64,000 nucleotides of DNA from Paramacrobiotus metropolitanus (GCF_019649055.1 NW_026570317.1:248001-312000); one strand, 5' to 3'; numbered from the stretch's first letter, positions 21,101-34,009 are shown. Numbers and translations are program-made. Notes: a model not told the origin generated them from the sequence alone.

Positions 21101-21579
21101 CCTAAATGGATCCTAAATGTTTATTTCGTTTTAGCGCTTCTTTAGGAAATATTGTCCATCGGCTCGCGCTCCGCGCGATACATGTACCTTTGCTGAATTT
21201 TGCTACAATTTCTCTGAGCGCTTCAATTTACCTTTATGGTGCAAAAATAAAAGATAGTCCATACCCTCCCCTTGGAAAAATTAAATGTGCTCACGTAAAT
21301 TTTGAAGATTTTAGGCTCTGTCAAGCAGCAGGATAACCGAATATTCCTCTATGTGTAAATCGGTAAATCTTTGCTAGTCTGGACGGCCTTCTTCGATTAT
21401 TTCCCTTTCCAAACTATTGTAATACTACACTGGAATTTTGTACTCCTCCCGAGCATTGTAAGGTTTGGTATATCCTGAGACCAACATATCGGCTTTGCCA
21501 TTAAATTTTGATCATCGGGTTACTGGTAGTAGTCACTAGTACGGCAAGCGTGGAACGCATTAATTCAATTTGACTGTAC
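18151..21579. other. Intergenic stretch
   Basis: Apart from the MITE at 19025-19188 I see no gene. Two copies of a short G/C palindrome (GCGCTCCGCGCG) occur at about 21079 and 21168. Confidence 0.5.
19025..19188. mobile_element. PIF/Harbinger-like MITE, copy 2
   Basis: This 164-bp element has long inverted ends (GGCCTTGTCCCGAATTC against GAATTCGGGACGACGCC) and TAA duplications at 19022-19024 and 19189-19191. Its inner sequence includes CGCACGAGGTGGCTGTATGC, shared in diverged form with the other two copies. Confidence 0.8.
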
Positions 21580-21589
21580 TCACACATTA

Positions 21590-23945
21590 AGAAACACGCG
21601 AATATCGGCCCAATCGTCCGGATAGGCCAGCGTCCGCACCCAGCGCGCCAGCACGGCGGCAATTTTTTCCCGCACTCGTAAACTAACGGCCGGGCACTGG
21701 TCGTTGACTGCAGCTAGATAGCACCGGCCCTGCTCCGCAGCCGTGTCTGTTGATCGGATCCGTAGGCAAGGTAGAACCGCAAACCGACGGAATTTGTTGG
21801 ATCTCCGTCGGAACCTGTCTTCCTGTTGCGGCCAGGTCGAGCGGTTTGCATGACGCGAAAACCATCCCATCAGGATGTTTGTACCGTAATACTGAGACGT
21901 ATAATTTCGTAGGATGAGCTGTTCGCACACAAGTCCACTGTCGGACAGCATACTGTAATTGCTGGTATCATTCAAAGAGTTCAGGCAGGAATCCCGGAAG
22001 GTCCAGGCCTCGGGATGCGCGCTATAACGGCTGTTCTGTCCGATTATCGATGGGACGCGGATCCTCTTGAACTGCAAGATGCGCCGGATGGGCCACATGC
22101 TCACCATGGAAATATTCCGTTCACCGCTAACGAAGGCCAGGGTGCGTGTGAGTGGAGTAATAATGCGGTCAAGCATGGATATAAAATGGTACGTCAAATA
22201 AGCCCATTCGGTGGCACCTTTCCGATGTCCTGGCTTTGGTGCATCCTGGGAGCGCATGTCGAAAATGATATGCCGGTCGACGCCACAGTCCGCACAAAGA
22301 AGCTTCCAGAGTGCACACACCCTGGTATAAGGGAGAAACAAAGATTAGTTGTGGCTAAATGATCCATTTCCATTTCAAATGAGAACAGATTCTAAGTTGT
22401 CTCCTCTCATAGTCATGTATTTGTACTGAATTCTGAAATATCGGTGTAATGAGAACCTCGGCCTTGTAAGAATTGTACAATTAACTACGCAGACATGCTG
22501 AGTAGGGATGAATGTTATTTTACCACTGTATTCAACGCCTTCCAGCAAAAATTTTATTGGGAAAAAATAAGTATTGCATCGAATAGTTAATAAAACACTG
22601 TAAGTGTGTGTTATCCCACTATCAAGCTGAAATAGCTTAAATTCTGTTGTTGTTTTTGTGGAACTCAAAAAAAATAATACTATCGAAATTTACGAAAACT
22701 AAATCTCTACAATTCACTTTCCACCTGACAGTCGCAATCATTCCGCAAACCGTCATACAGCTAATTAATGAAACGCCGGCTCCGACGCCTAATCATCGAT
22801 GCGTTTCCATACACAAGCTAAACACATAAATGATTAATGTGATTACTGATTATTCGTTTCAAAAAAGGGTTGCAGAAATGGAATTTCGAAGCCGAGAAAA
22901 TAGAGTGCAATTTTGAATTTTCTTTGTAGCAGAGTGCTGACAGACTTACCCACTTATCCGCGGTTGAGTGATGATGTCCAAAAAACCCAAAATGCACGCC
23001 GTAATCGCATGAGGAAGGTCCCGGAAGATCGTTTCACTGAAATCTACGGAAACTATAAAATGTTCATTACCGGTCGTTACCTATCAAAATCGTGGTAACT
23101 GACGATGGATAAAAAAAACAAGAATGAGCTTGGTAAGATTTAAACCAACCGTGCTGGAAAGTGCCGTTAGTATGAGCCTCGGACATCATCCTGACGGTTG
23201 TGCGGGACTGGTGTTGGATGAGGTGGCTTTTACACGCTTCCCGCAGTCTTCTTTCCAGAACAAACTTCGCCCACCTGCGTCAGGGCGCCCTTCGGCGGTA
23301 ATAAAAGTCACTTTGTCAGTTCCCACTCGAACAAATACGCGGCAACCCGTTGCCGCCGTTCTATTAGGTAATGGCTCCCGACCGGCTACCGCTATTTGGC
23401 ACGAGTCAACCAAGCCGTCTGCTTGAAATCCCACATGGCGCAAAAGATGGGCATCCGTGAAAGGGATGACCTATTTGCGGTAGAAGAATGCGCGGAGGCC
23501 CTCGAAGAAACTGGGATTGGTGGGATGGGCGGGCAGTCGCTCGACACAGTGGTTCTGCTGCACGATGCAGACACCAGCCCGGGTACCATGCGGAACTTCA
23601 TGAAGCTGTACAGCCACCATAGCGCCCCACACTCCCCAGCAGCGTACCCACCCGAAACACTTGCGGTCCAGCGTGCTCGTCGCGCAGCGCCACCTGCACC
23701 TCCACGTCGGCTTTTGGCAGCCTCTCTGGACGGAGGAAATAGTCCGGCCACAAGCGGCTAGCATGGATCCAGTGGGCGTTGATCGTGCTGGCATCGAAAT
23801 CTACGAGGAAGCTGTCACCTTCAATATCTTGAACATATCCCAACCACCACTGGAGGTTGTCACTCTGCACCAGCACGGTGTTGCCGTAGTTCGTCTCGCG
23901 CATACCGGAATACAGCTCGCAAAAGTACCGTGAAGTAGCGTTCAT
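21590..23945 (-). pseudogene. F-box-like/Tudor-like family gene, damaged copy
   Basis: The minus strand from 23945 encodes VLVQSDNLQWWLGYVQDI and SFLVDFDASTINAHWIH, resembling a small beta-barrel (Tudor/Agenet-like) domain. Alignment with the plus-strand paralog at 24684-27080 shows a one-base frameshift near 23600. It also shows an in-frame TAG just before VIPFTDAHLLRHV (about 23470) and another frame break after FWKEDCGKRV (about 23230). The last recognisable exon (about 22328-21590) begins at CAG|G and reads VCALWKLL, the second half of an F-box-like motif. It runs about 250 codons to a donor-like GT. The exon with the first half of the F-box and the last small exon of the paralog were not found. 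Confidence 0.6.
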
Positions 23946-24683
23946 GGTACACTAATCCGAAGTGATAAAATCACATTAAAGAAGTGATAAATACCTGCCA
24001 CTCAAAGTGCTCGTAGTAAGTAGCGCGTCGGCTTTAGTAGTGATATCGTGATGCTAAATACGCTCGAAACTTAAATATTAAATGAGCACCGGCATGGAGC
24101 ATCGACCTTTTGCACGTCTTACCCGGATCAGTTTCGACTGATGGATGTACAGTACTTTACGGATTCCGAGAAAACGGCAGCAGCTTGAGCCGGTTGTGCT
24201 GGGTTATTTGTTCTATTTCTACCTGTGCTTTTATTCGCCGCATGACTCTTAGTAAAAAGATTAAAACAGATATGTTATGTTTTAGTTTTCATGCCTCGTT
24301 TTATGCTGTTACAGTAACTAACCTCATTGATTAGCCGCCTGCGTTCCACGTTGAACAGCTTAGCCCGACAGAGACAAAACGGTGTCCGGTTACTCTCAAA
24401 ATGTTAGAGCACTCGGTTGTTTTATTCCAGCTCGTGGTTTATGGGGTCTGCGTGCAGAGTTTTGGATTTACAGAAGCTCAAATGTACCATTGACTGCATA
24501 ATACGTTAAATCTTGTATCTGCTGTTTTGTCTGGCTGTTACGTTTGACCATCGGGCGAAAATGTTAGCTCCAGACCAAAATAATTGTTTGCCGTTTTTCG
24601 CGTTCGTATTAATTTCTTCTTGCCGGTAAATTTACAACAGTTACTCTGGAATATTTAGACCTTCCCCAGTTCTCATTATCAAG

Positions 24684-27080
24684 ATGTCCGCAACATTACG
24701 CTGCTTTCGTCGGATGCACACGGCTACGCGTAAACTAAACTATCGGAACTCAGTGCTGGTGCGGCGAGACACCGGGCATTGGTGGCTGGGATACGTTCAG
24801 GAACTTCTTCTACGTTGACTTTGATGTCCGCAAAATCAACGCTGAATGGATCCACTCTGACCATCTTTGGCCACACCATTTCGCCGGAGTTTGGCATTTA
24901 GGAGCGCAGCCGGGTTCTTCCGTCCAGGTGGCACTGCAGAAGGAAGCCGGTGGACCGTTTATTTTCCAGCCAGCCACTGTGATTGAAAATCTGTTCTGCG
25001 CGTTTTGCGTTGTTACCCTGGACCAGCCCAATCAAAACGCCACAGCGGAGCGCCGCGTCGTGCCTGAGTTCCACCTAACTGCAGAGCTGCCGAAATTAAA
25101 TTTGGAGCACAAGCTTTTCAGTAGAGCTAGCGGAATCGTCTACACAAAGCATGTCGTGCCGTTTGACAAGGCGCATCTGCTACGTCATGTGAATTTTATG
25201 CACAAGTTTCTGGTTCACACTTGCCATATTTTGCCGGGCCCTGGGGATCCTTGCAACCCCGAATGCGGGCTGCAAGGGCACGATTTCATTCATAAATTCA
25301 GTTTACACTGTCAAGGATTGCATGGTCGGACGGGCAACGATGGGAGGTATTTGTTTGATATCGGTTGTCGCGTATTTGTGCGAGCAGGCATCGACACGGT
25401 CACTTTCGTTTGTGCCGAAGTGCACGGTGATGCTGCAGGGCGCAGCATGTTTTGGAATGCAGATGCGCTACGGGAAGCGTGCCACCGCTACTTCACCGAA
25501 CAAATGTCGAAGCAGTTCGAAAATGTGTTCAAAATTGTGGCCGAGGACTTGCCGACGGTCCCTTTCCGACACGGTAAGTGCACCAGTGCAGCAATTTGGT
25601 AAAACAAAGAAAAACCGGATCTGGACAATCAATCTACGTAAAATTAACCAAAAATTACAGCGGTATAGAGAGATAAAAAATGTCTCTGGCCTCCCTCCCT
25701 TTACTGCTGCTATCACCCGGATGGAGGCGGACGAGGTGGTTGAAAACGGCGCTTATATACTGTACCGAATTTAAACAATGTTTATCCATAACGCCTCACT
25801 CCAGCCGAGTGACGGCAGCAGTACAGGGACGAAGTTCAAGACATGGATTACCCTTCTGTAAAGGTACAAGTGTTGACGAAGCTATCGTTAACTAGATATT
25901 CTGCAGAAACGGACGAACTGCGCATCTATGAAGTTTCGGCTGAGGTCCTAGCCATTGTCTTTCTTGATATGGATATCATTTCTCAGCTACGGATGAGCCA
26001 GTTAGTTAGTGCATTACGACTTTAAGTGTATTACAGATATCCATTCATACGCATAGCGCTGTCAGTTGTAGTTGTAGCTTCTTCATGAAGTCCACTGTAT
26101 GTATGTATGTTTTCGTTTCCAGGGTGTGCGCTTTGTGGAGGCTGATTTCGCGCAACTACGTCCACAATCGCCACATTACTTTTGTTATCCGTGCACTGCA
26201 CCTAACGGAACACTCCTGGAATGGTTCGCTTTATTTCACATCGGGCTCAGTTACTACCTATAAACTCACCACGATGCTGGAACGAGTCGTTTCCAAACAG
26301 ACACGCTCGTTGGTGTTGGTCGACGAGAGAACGCCGGTCGAGAGCAGGTCTGACACATGCGCGATGGATTTCAGGAGGAAAATGGGGACGATCCGCGGTG
26401 TCTTGGAGAGCAAGGGTATTCGCCTGCCGCTGTTGATTGTCAAGAATGGTTACGAAAGCCCGAGGCCGTGGTACAGCTCATTCTTCTGGCTGAGATTAAA
26501 CGAGGATAGTGAGCAGTTTGAATGCAGTTATTTGCCACGCTGGATGTCCGTGTGTGAGAAGCTCGTACTGCTCAACTATACCACCTGCGATGACACTGGC
26601 ACCAATTCAAAACTGCTGGTGCTATTCTACGAATGCGGTCTGACTTGGCCGGACGGTGAGAATGCGTTTATGAGGGATGACGACGAAGGACAGCTGGATA
26701 TAGTAATTCCGTTCGTGCGCTTCCGCGGAACCGAGACGGCCGCTGAACATTGCCGACGTTTTATTGCCGCGGTCAGCAGCAGTTGTCCGGCCGTTACGGA
26801 GGAGATAAAGGAAAAGATCACAGCGGTGCATGCGCGCTGGTTGCAGACGTTGGCTTATCCTGAGCAGTGGGCGGGGATCCGCGGCTTCTTCCAGATGTGA
26901 GTAAAGATACTATTTGATATGGTGCGGTTTGAATGCGGGTGTTCTTCGTTGATTAGGTACAACGGCTTTCGTCACGACGGCAGTCGGCAGCGCTGGGATC
27001 AAGTCGACTTGCGACAGCTGGATATGTCACTGCTGAACCACTTAACCTTTGCTGCGCTCGATTTTTATTACAAAGACTAA
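24684..27080 (+). pseudogene. F-box-like/Tudor-like family gene, paralog with frame lesions
   Basis: The start at 24684 leads to SVLVRRDTGHWWLGYVQE. The frame breaks at about 24805, where several codons present in the paralog are missing, and resumes as FFYVDFDVRKINAEWIH. It stays open to a donor at 25574 (CACG|GTAAGT). A second exon from about 25653 (ACAG|CGG) carries at least one or two frame changes before EVSAEVLAIVFLDMDIISQL. Splicing at 26003 (CA|GTTAGT) to 26124 (CCAG|GGTGTGC) would complete an F-box-like motif ending QVCALWRLI. Exon 26124-26895 is clean, and a last exon (about 26957-27080) ends at TAA. F-box proteins recruit substrates to SCF ubiquitin ligases; that role is inference. 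Sequencing error rather than decay could explain single-base breaks. Confidence 0.55.
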
Positions 27081-29452
27081 AGCATACATACCTGCTGCGC
27101 AATATATGTTAATAATTGTTGTGAAAATAATGCAGGTGGGCTTGACAGCGTTACTAAACGAGAAATACGTACTGGCTGTTGCCATCTGTGGATGTGCATA
27201 TGTAAACCGCCAAATTTTATTCCAAAACTTTTGAAGTTTTTTGTCGAAAAATCTGTCCTTGCTTTCGACAGCAAATCATGGCATCTTTTTTTTAGAAAAT
27301 CTATTACTATTTTTCTCCACAATAAATTGAAATACGGCTTACTCGGTTTAGATTGCATAGGAAAGAAGCGCAAGCGGCAACCATCAGCTTTTAAGGTCGC
27401 ACTCAATCAGTAACATCGCGGGGCCGGTCGAAAAATACTAGTATAGAAGGTCGTAATCGCCCTTAGTGCAAGCGAGCGAGCGTGTAAGTTTTTCTTGTTG
27501 TGAAAGACTTACCGTTGGGTTACTTGGGTAAGTCTGCAACAGAACTAAGTAGTTTAGAGTTTACCCAGCTTTTTATAGCTGTTGCATATGCTGCGGAAGG
27601 GTTATCAACAGAGCTGCTCCGATAGCAGTTTGTGGCACAATCGGATGGACCACGCAAGTAACTGCCGCGCGGGCACCGTTAATGCCATACCGCACACGGC
27701 CGCCCTTTCCGCTGGTTTTCCGCCACACCAGGTTCTTTATTTGGGGACACTGAACTTTGCCCTCAATTTTGCAGTCCTACTGCCGACAAGACTTTCACAT
27801 AGATCCCCGAAAGAGTCAATTTAGTAGCTACGTTCAGCTCCTACGTTTATAGTGGATCAAAAGTGTTAGAGGCTGTTAAACCCCGGCCATCGCAACCTCG
27901 GCCATCGTACGTCAGGTTCAGTCGTTCGCACAGAACGATCGAACCCATCACTTGCAAAGGAAAAAATGAAACATCGTTTACTGGAGAAATTTTCCAACGC
28001 AACCGCAATTTAGAGCGGAATATGAAAATTAAATAAATCCGTGCTAACAAAGGTTCAGTGCATCAATCAGACGGTTGTACTGACCACGTCACAGCAGTTC
28101 TGGCGCCTTTGATTCGCCATACACTCTGCACCTGAATCGTTTGCATACTGCAGATCAACGATTTTTTGAAAACTAATTCCCAGTGCGCTAGGGTTCATTA
28201 AACCGCTTTTAGTGGGCGATTATAAACATGAAATATTAGTTTTGATGCTGGTGGACCGGTGGTCCATAGCAAAGCAAAATATATGTTCCAAGGAGAATCT
28301 TTAAATTTTGCCAGGTGGCGGTGAGCCAAAACTCGAAGTCTATGCTTACCAGGGAATTACTGACCCGTTCATTTTCATCGACGGAAAAGCCGATTTCATC
28401 GGTTTGATAAGACTAAGTTCTTGATATTCCGGAAATTTCTCGCCATCTTGGTTCTATACCAAATAAACAATTCTCTGCCGGTAGTTAAGAACCCAAAAAT
28501 TATTTCGTTGTCTTAATTTCATTTAAATGTTAGAAACACGAAAGTTTTATTTATAGCTATTAAAATACCAGCTTTTTTTAAATTCACCATAGGTTTTTTT
28601 TCGCTGCGGATGAATTGGCACACTGATTTACACAGGATGCGTATGCCGATAGAACTACAATTGGTCTCAGATGCACCGGCGTAGATTTCCGGGTCCAGTA
28701 TTACTCGTGCTGTGTGATTAGGCTTAAGTTGTTGCGAAAACGGTTTATCGTTTCCATACCGCATTTGAAGCTTGATGATAGTGGGAACTGTGATAATGAT
28801 AATGGTGGTAACAGTTGTTAACCGAGAGACTTTTTTGAGTGAGAGGTACCATGTTTTGCAATAGTAATTCTTTGATGAATCGTTATTCGTGGTAAATCAG
28901 TTGTTAGCGTAGTTTTGAAACGAACACGGTAAACCAAAATGCATTGGGGAAATGTTTATGGATGGTTTAATTCAATTTTTTTATTCACAAAAAAAATGGT
29001 CATGTGGCTTAATTTTACCAGGTCACGTGACCGTTACCTGCATATACTATGGCTGGTAATCTACGGTCACCTTGGTTTTGGTGTATTAACTCAACTTTGC
29101 TGGGCAATGTGTTTTAGTGCATGGGTGTTGATTTGACTAAGCTCTTCAAAATCCTTACTGTAGAGTAAATTCCAAGAATCTCGTGATTTTCTTTAAAATA
29201 TGACAACAACACTTTCCTCAAAAGTCCAGAAATTTGAGAATTTTGTTGAAAGTAGTTTCAAAAGTGGGGGCTTTTACCACTTTGTGTGCCTACATTCGGG
29301 AAATATTGCCACTACATGCAAGGCTCGTGAGAGCAAAGCTCTGTTAATAACTTTATCTGGACACCATTGTCTTAAAGCAAACTGAAGGCACGGATTCTCA
29401 TTAGTTTTTCTTTACAAGCAAACAAAAGCTGTTTAGCCTGAGGTATAGTTTA
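27081..29452. other. Intergenic stretch
   Basis: No supported gene is seen. Several frames of 60-110 codons lack domain character and are probably chance. Confidence 0.45.
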
Positions 29453-29708
29453 TTATCATTTTTTTAATTAAATTTATACAAACCTTTATAAATGAGCTTA
29501 TTTGGAAATTTAATTGAAATTTTACTTGAAATTTCAAATTTGTTTGAAAATTATTGTTATCATTTTTATTGATTGTTATCATATTTTATTATTTATTGTA
29601 ATCAATTTTGTTATCATTTTTTTAATTAAATTTATACAAACCCTTATAAATGAGCTTATTTTGAAATTTAATTGAAATTTGACTTGAAATTTCAAATTTG
29701 TTTGAAAT
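29453..29708 (+). repeat. AT-rich direct duplication, 158-bp period
   Basis: A block of about 98 bp at 29453-29550 (TTTTTAATTAAATTTATAC onward) is repeated almost exactly at 29611-29708. The spacer is also AT-rich. Confidence 0.8.
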
Positions 29709-30119
29709 TTATGTTGCAGCACAAAAGGATAAATTTGAATCAAACACAATAAAATCGCTCTTTATTTACAAAGTTTTAATCTGTACTTTTCTGTACCTAA
29801 TCCCTGGATTTTGTCATATTATTGAAGTAAACGTTAAAAGTCAACAATAGAAGATAAAAGACGTTTTATTCAACTAGCCGCTGCGCTTGCTCACGCCGCA
29901 GCTCGGCGTCGCCTTCGGCTCCGCCTTCGGTTTCCGTAGAAATGATTATTCGCTCCTGCATCATCTTGGTAGCGTAAAATTTAAGGAGAACCGTAAAAAG
30001 AATATTTTCAGAGTCAGAATAAAAATACAATCGTATCCTTTTGTTTCGCTTGCTGCTCCGTTTGTTGCGCTCTTTCGAGTCGCATTTCGCCGTTGGCTTA
30101 TGCTGCTGCTATGCTGCGC

Positions 30120-31080
30120 TTTGAGTTCAACCGTAACAGTGACATGACACCGTAACGGCAACTTATTTTAAAGTAGCTCTTACCGAAGCCGTTACGGTAA
30201 CAAAGGCTAACACGGCATCGGTAACCTGTTACGGTCTTGGTAGCGTCACTCATTACTGGAAACGCGTGGTTAGAGTGATAAGGCTGGTAAGGGTAAGCGC
30301 AACCATGAGCTCTCATATTATAAATCATGCAGGCGGTAATACAAGTAACAGTGTAAGCGCCACAAACGGTCAAAAGCGATTTCCTGACTTTAGAACCCGC
30401 GTAGCATGTTTCGTTACGACAATGTTTGAAAACAAATTTGCAATTCGCTTTCAGCTACGTGAAAGCGAATTTTGTAAATTCACCTAAACTTTCTGTGAGT
30501 ACTGGAGCTTGTATTTCTGATTATTAGTTAATTTGATTTTGGAAATTGTACTTTAGTTTTACTAACAAAAATTAAAGAAAACGAATGTTCTATAAAAAAA
30601 GAACAGCAAAATGCTTCTGCTTTACTTGCTGCACGAAGCTGGTAATGCTGCAGCGCGACGTCACTTACAGCTCTTTCAGTAGAAACAACTGTTCATGATG
30701 GAAACTCGTAATACGAACGGTAACACTGACGCTCACCCGTCGCAGTAACGGATGCTCTGGCGGTGACATTATCAAGGACAGTAACCCGATACGGTAACGG
30801 TAACAGTATACCGTCATTATCACCAGTTACAAAATTGGATGCGGATGCGGTTACCCGTTACACTAACGACTTACCATTAGAGCTAATCGGTAATGGTAAC
30901 TCGTTGCGTAGAAAAGTTGCCTTAATGGTAACTGTAATCCACGGCAACGGTACCAGGTCGCGGGTACGGTAAGAGTGGTGACTGAGTCGTTACAGTAAAA
31001 GCGGTGAGAGATGTTTCAGGGTATCGCAACATGGTACAGTACTTTGATAGTCGTTACGACTTGTTACGGTATGCCTCGCA
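30120..31080. repeat. Degenerate GTTACGGTAACGG-type simple-sequence field
   Basis: Many variants of CGTAACGGTAAC and its complement occur over about 1 kb (for example 30142-30260 and 30775-31000) in both orientations. The field leads directly into the 123-bp array. Confidence 0.6.
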
Positions 31081-31114
31081 ACGGCAACAAAAAAACATTA
31101 AGTACACACCACCT

Positions 31115-32160
31115 GCACCAAGCAAAATTCCCGGACAGGATCCAAAAACAGACCCTTTATACTGTTTGAATGGCAAGTTCGTGAAAAATGTCCCGGTGGT
31201 CCCCCGCATGTCGGTTCCCCAAAAACGCACCAACCGGGGTGGCAAAATCTCCGGACCGGGTTCTTAAAAACGGGCCCTCCATACTATATGTATGGCGGGT
31301 TCGTGAAAAATGCCCCGGTGGTTCCCCGCATGTCAGTTCCCCAAAAACGCACCAACCGGGGCGGGCAAAATTTCCGGACCGGGTCTAAAAAAACGGGCCC
31401 TCCATACTATATGTATGGCGGGTTCGTAAAAATTGCCCCGGTGGTTCCCCGCATGTCGGTTCCTCAAAAACGATCCACCCGGGGCGGGCAAAAATCCCGG
31501 ACCGGGTCCAAAAAAACGGGCCCTCCATACTATATGTATGGCGGGTTCGTAAAAAATGCCCCGGTGGTTCCCCGCATGTCGTTTCCTCAAAAACGATCCA
31601 CCCGGGGCGGGCAAAACTCCCGGACCGGGTCCAAAAAAACGGGCCCTCCATACTATATGTAAGGCGGGTTCGTGAAAAATGCCTCGATGGTTTCCCGCAT
31701 GTCAGTTCCCCAAAAACTCACCAACCGGGGCGGTCAAAATTTCTGGACCGGGTCCAAAAAAACGGGCCCTCCATACTATATGTATGGCGGGTTCGTGAAA
31801 AATGCCCCGGTGGTTCCCCGCATGTCGGTTCCCCAAAAACGCACCAACCGGGGCGGGCAAAAATTCCGGACCGGGTCCAACAAAACAGGCCCTCCATACT
31901 ATATGTATGGCGGGTTCGTGAAAAATGCCCCGGTGGTTCCCCGCATGTCGGTTCCCCAAAAACGCACCAACCGGGGCGGGCAAAACTTCCGGACCGGGTC
32001 CAAAAAAACGGGCCCTCCATACTATATGTATGGCGGGTTCTTGAAAAACGCCCCGGTGGTTCCACGCATGTCGGTTCACCAAAATCGATCCAACAGGGCC
32101 GGTCTCTATGAGTGTACCGGGTCAAAATTTACGAGCTCCTATTCATTTACTGCAGCAGGT
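31115..32160 (+). repeat. 123-bp satellite array, about 8 units
   Basis: The landmark ATACTATATG recurs at 31281, 31404, 31527, 31650, 31773, 31896 and 32019, an exact 123-bp spacing, with worn copies at both edges. Because 123 is a multiple of three (41 codons), long open frames appear on both strands (31288-31662 and 31672-32166 on plus; several on minus). Coding is not supported by any start, splice or domain evidence. Units contain GGGCCC and runs of six or seven A. Confidence 0.9.
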
Positions 32161-32204
32161 CCGTGAAAAATAACCCGGTTGGTTTTTCGATTTTTTTACT
32201 ACCT

Positions 32205-32370
32205 TCTCAATTGCTTCAGCGGGGGGCTGCGCCGCCCGCACCCCCTGCTTATTGGGGCTCCGCCCCAAACCCCGGCCAGGGGCTTCGCCCCTGGACCCCG
32301 GGGACCCAGCTCTCCGCATGTCGCACCGCAGATTAAAAACGCTCGCTCGCTTCGCTCGCTCGCTTGATTA
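32205..32370. repeat. GC-rich short palindromes at the array edge
   Basis: This run includes GGGGCTCCGCCCC, GGGGCTTCGCCCC and CGCTCGCTTCGCTCGCTCGC. It is much more GC-rich than its surroundings and marks the right edge of the satellite array. Confidence 0.6.
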
Positions 32371-33086
32371 TCTTTGGAAAAATAGAAATATTGTAGAGGA
32401 GCGGCGAATAGTCAAGTCGTTTTCGATTGGTGTAGGGAAACGATTGATAAGTGGTGCATAAAAAACAGTTTGATAATTGAAATGCTTTAAACGTGTTTTA
32501 CTCCTTCAGTTTTTTCAGCTTCTACGATTTGTATCACTTTATAGGACTTAATTAATTTTAATACGTATTTAACAAAATCCCAAGCATTTTGATCAGTACC
32601 GGGATTCCTGATCGAGCGAAGGCCTGATAAATACACAGAAAATTTTTAGGAAAACCCAGAAGTATTGGTTGTGTATTTCTCTGTTTCGTGGTTGATAAAT
32701 TAAATTAACTCAATGGATCACTTGGCTTCTTGGCGTTACAGTGGACGTAAAAACTGACTAAACGCTGAACGGTATAGCAGCAGCCGATAAAGCCGTTGCG
32801 CAGTGTTACGTAAACTTGGACCGGGCAAGTTGCTTGTCACGTATTACAGGTATTCATTCTTTTTTAACCCTGAACTGCATACACTAGTGTCTAGCAACAA
32901 ATATTACAAGGTTCTTATGGCATGTTCGTAATTTATCACGTTGTGATATACGATGCAGACAATCTCGTGAAATAAGAGTCCTAGTTCGAATTTTGGCATG
33001 AGAAGTACTCATAAGACTCACAATTCTAGGCTCACGACTCAGAATGTTAGTAATCAGATTCGGCTTCCGCTTATCGCTTTTGTGCG
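32371..33086. other. Intergenic stretch
   Basis: I see nothing assignable here apart from a short chance likeness to 5.8S rRNA near 32712 that does not extend. Confidence 0.45.
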
Positions 33087-33840
33087 GGCAGACCGCCACA
33101 AGGCCTGAAAACAGGAACAACATTTTCCCAGCGATCATGCGGGCGAAGCTCAACCGCTCGTGTTAGCCACAAACACGCTTACCGCATTTGGATGTGCATG
33201 GCCAGCTCGTGCACACTTCAACTTCGCATCTTACGATTGTATGGAAGATAAGATGCAAGATTAAGGGTGCGTCTCGACTTCTTTGCCAATCTAGCTATGG
33301 TATGGTTGCTCAACCGCACAAGGTGACTGCACGCAGTGGGTCACGCAAAAAGATTTGTTCGCGAAGCATCTCGCGAGGTGGAGTAGTTGTCTAGTAGCTA
33401 GATTCGATTCAAACCTGAGACACATCCTAAGTAGCAACGGGCATCATGAGAAATATAACGATAATAATCTGAACGAGCGCTAGTGAAGGCGGTTTAAAAT
33501 TGTGTCCACTGGGAAGTGGCACGATCGAGGTCTTATTTTGCGGTCCCCATAATGGATTTCATAATATTGCATTTACTTTTATTAACTGTCTAGAATACTG
33601 CTTTGGGGTTTTGCCTTAACAAGCTTGCAAGGTTACACAGGTGCCGTCCAAATATTATAATTCCCGACGTAGCTGCACATGATGCCCAGGGATGATGATA
33701 GTATTTACTGACTGTAAGTTTGCAACGCGTTGGACTTCCGCGATGCTAATACCTTCTGTCGAGTTTTGCTGATTGTGGTTTGATTTTAAACAAACTTTTC
33801 ATAGCAAGGAAACTGATACGATTAACCCTTTTTCGTAATC
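33087..33840 (+). repeat. Dispersed repeat, copy B (pairs with 17312-18150)
   Basis: This aligns with copy A across CCACAAGGCCTGAAAACAGG, the nested MITE and the terminal CTTTTCATAGCAAGGAAAC. No kinase sequence is present beside this copy. Confidence 0.65.
33265..33427. mobile_element. PIF/Harbinger-like MITE, copy 3
   Basis: This 163-bp element has ends GGGTGCGTCTCG and CTGAGACACATCC, flanked by TAA at 33262-33264 and 33428-33430. It is more diverged than copy 1. Confidence 0.65.
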
Positions 33841-34009
33841 CAACCTTTTCTTGATGCGATCAACCCTGTACCTGACATTTTTTCACTAGCACATCGTTCG
33901 ATATTCAATTAACCTTTGGCAGCGTATGGTTTTATAAACACTAAGACGACTGTTATCGCCGGAAGGGCGCATAAATTTTCATTGAACTGAGAAGTACTTT
34001 TATTTTTTG

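Noticed and set aside
22913-23098. Plus-strand ORF of 61 codons between the F-box-like copies
   Set aside because: It has a protein-like end (ITGRYLSKSW) but no start, domain or partner exon.
27582-27824. 80-codon plus-strand ORF
   Set aside because: No domain, signal peptide or splice context; probably chance.
31288-32166. Long plus- and minus-strand ORFs in the 123-bp array as genes
   Set aside because: They follow from a unit length divisible by three; no start context, domain or splice signal supports them.
32700-32760. GGATCACTTGGCT resembles the start of 5.8S rRNA
   Set aside because: The likeness stops after about 13 bases; the conserved core that should follow is absent and no 18S or 28S sequence is nearby.
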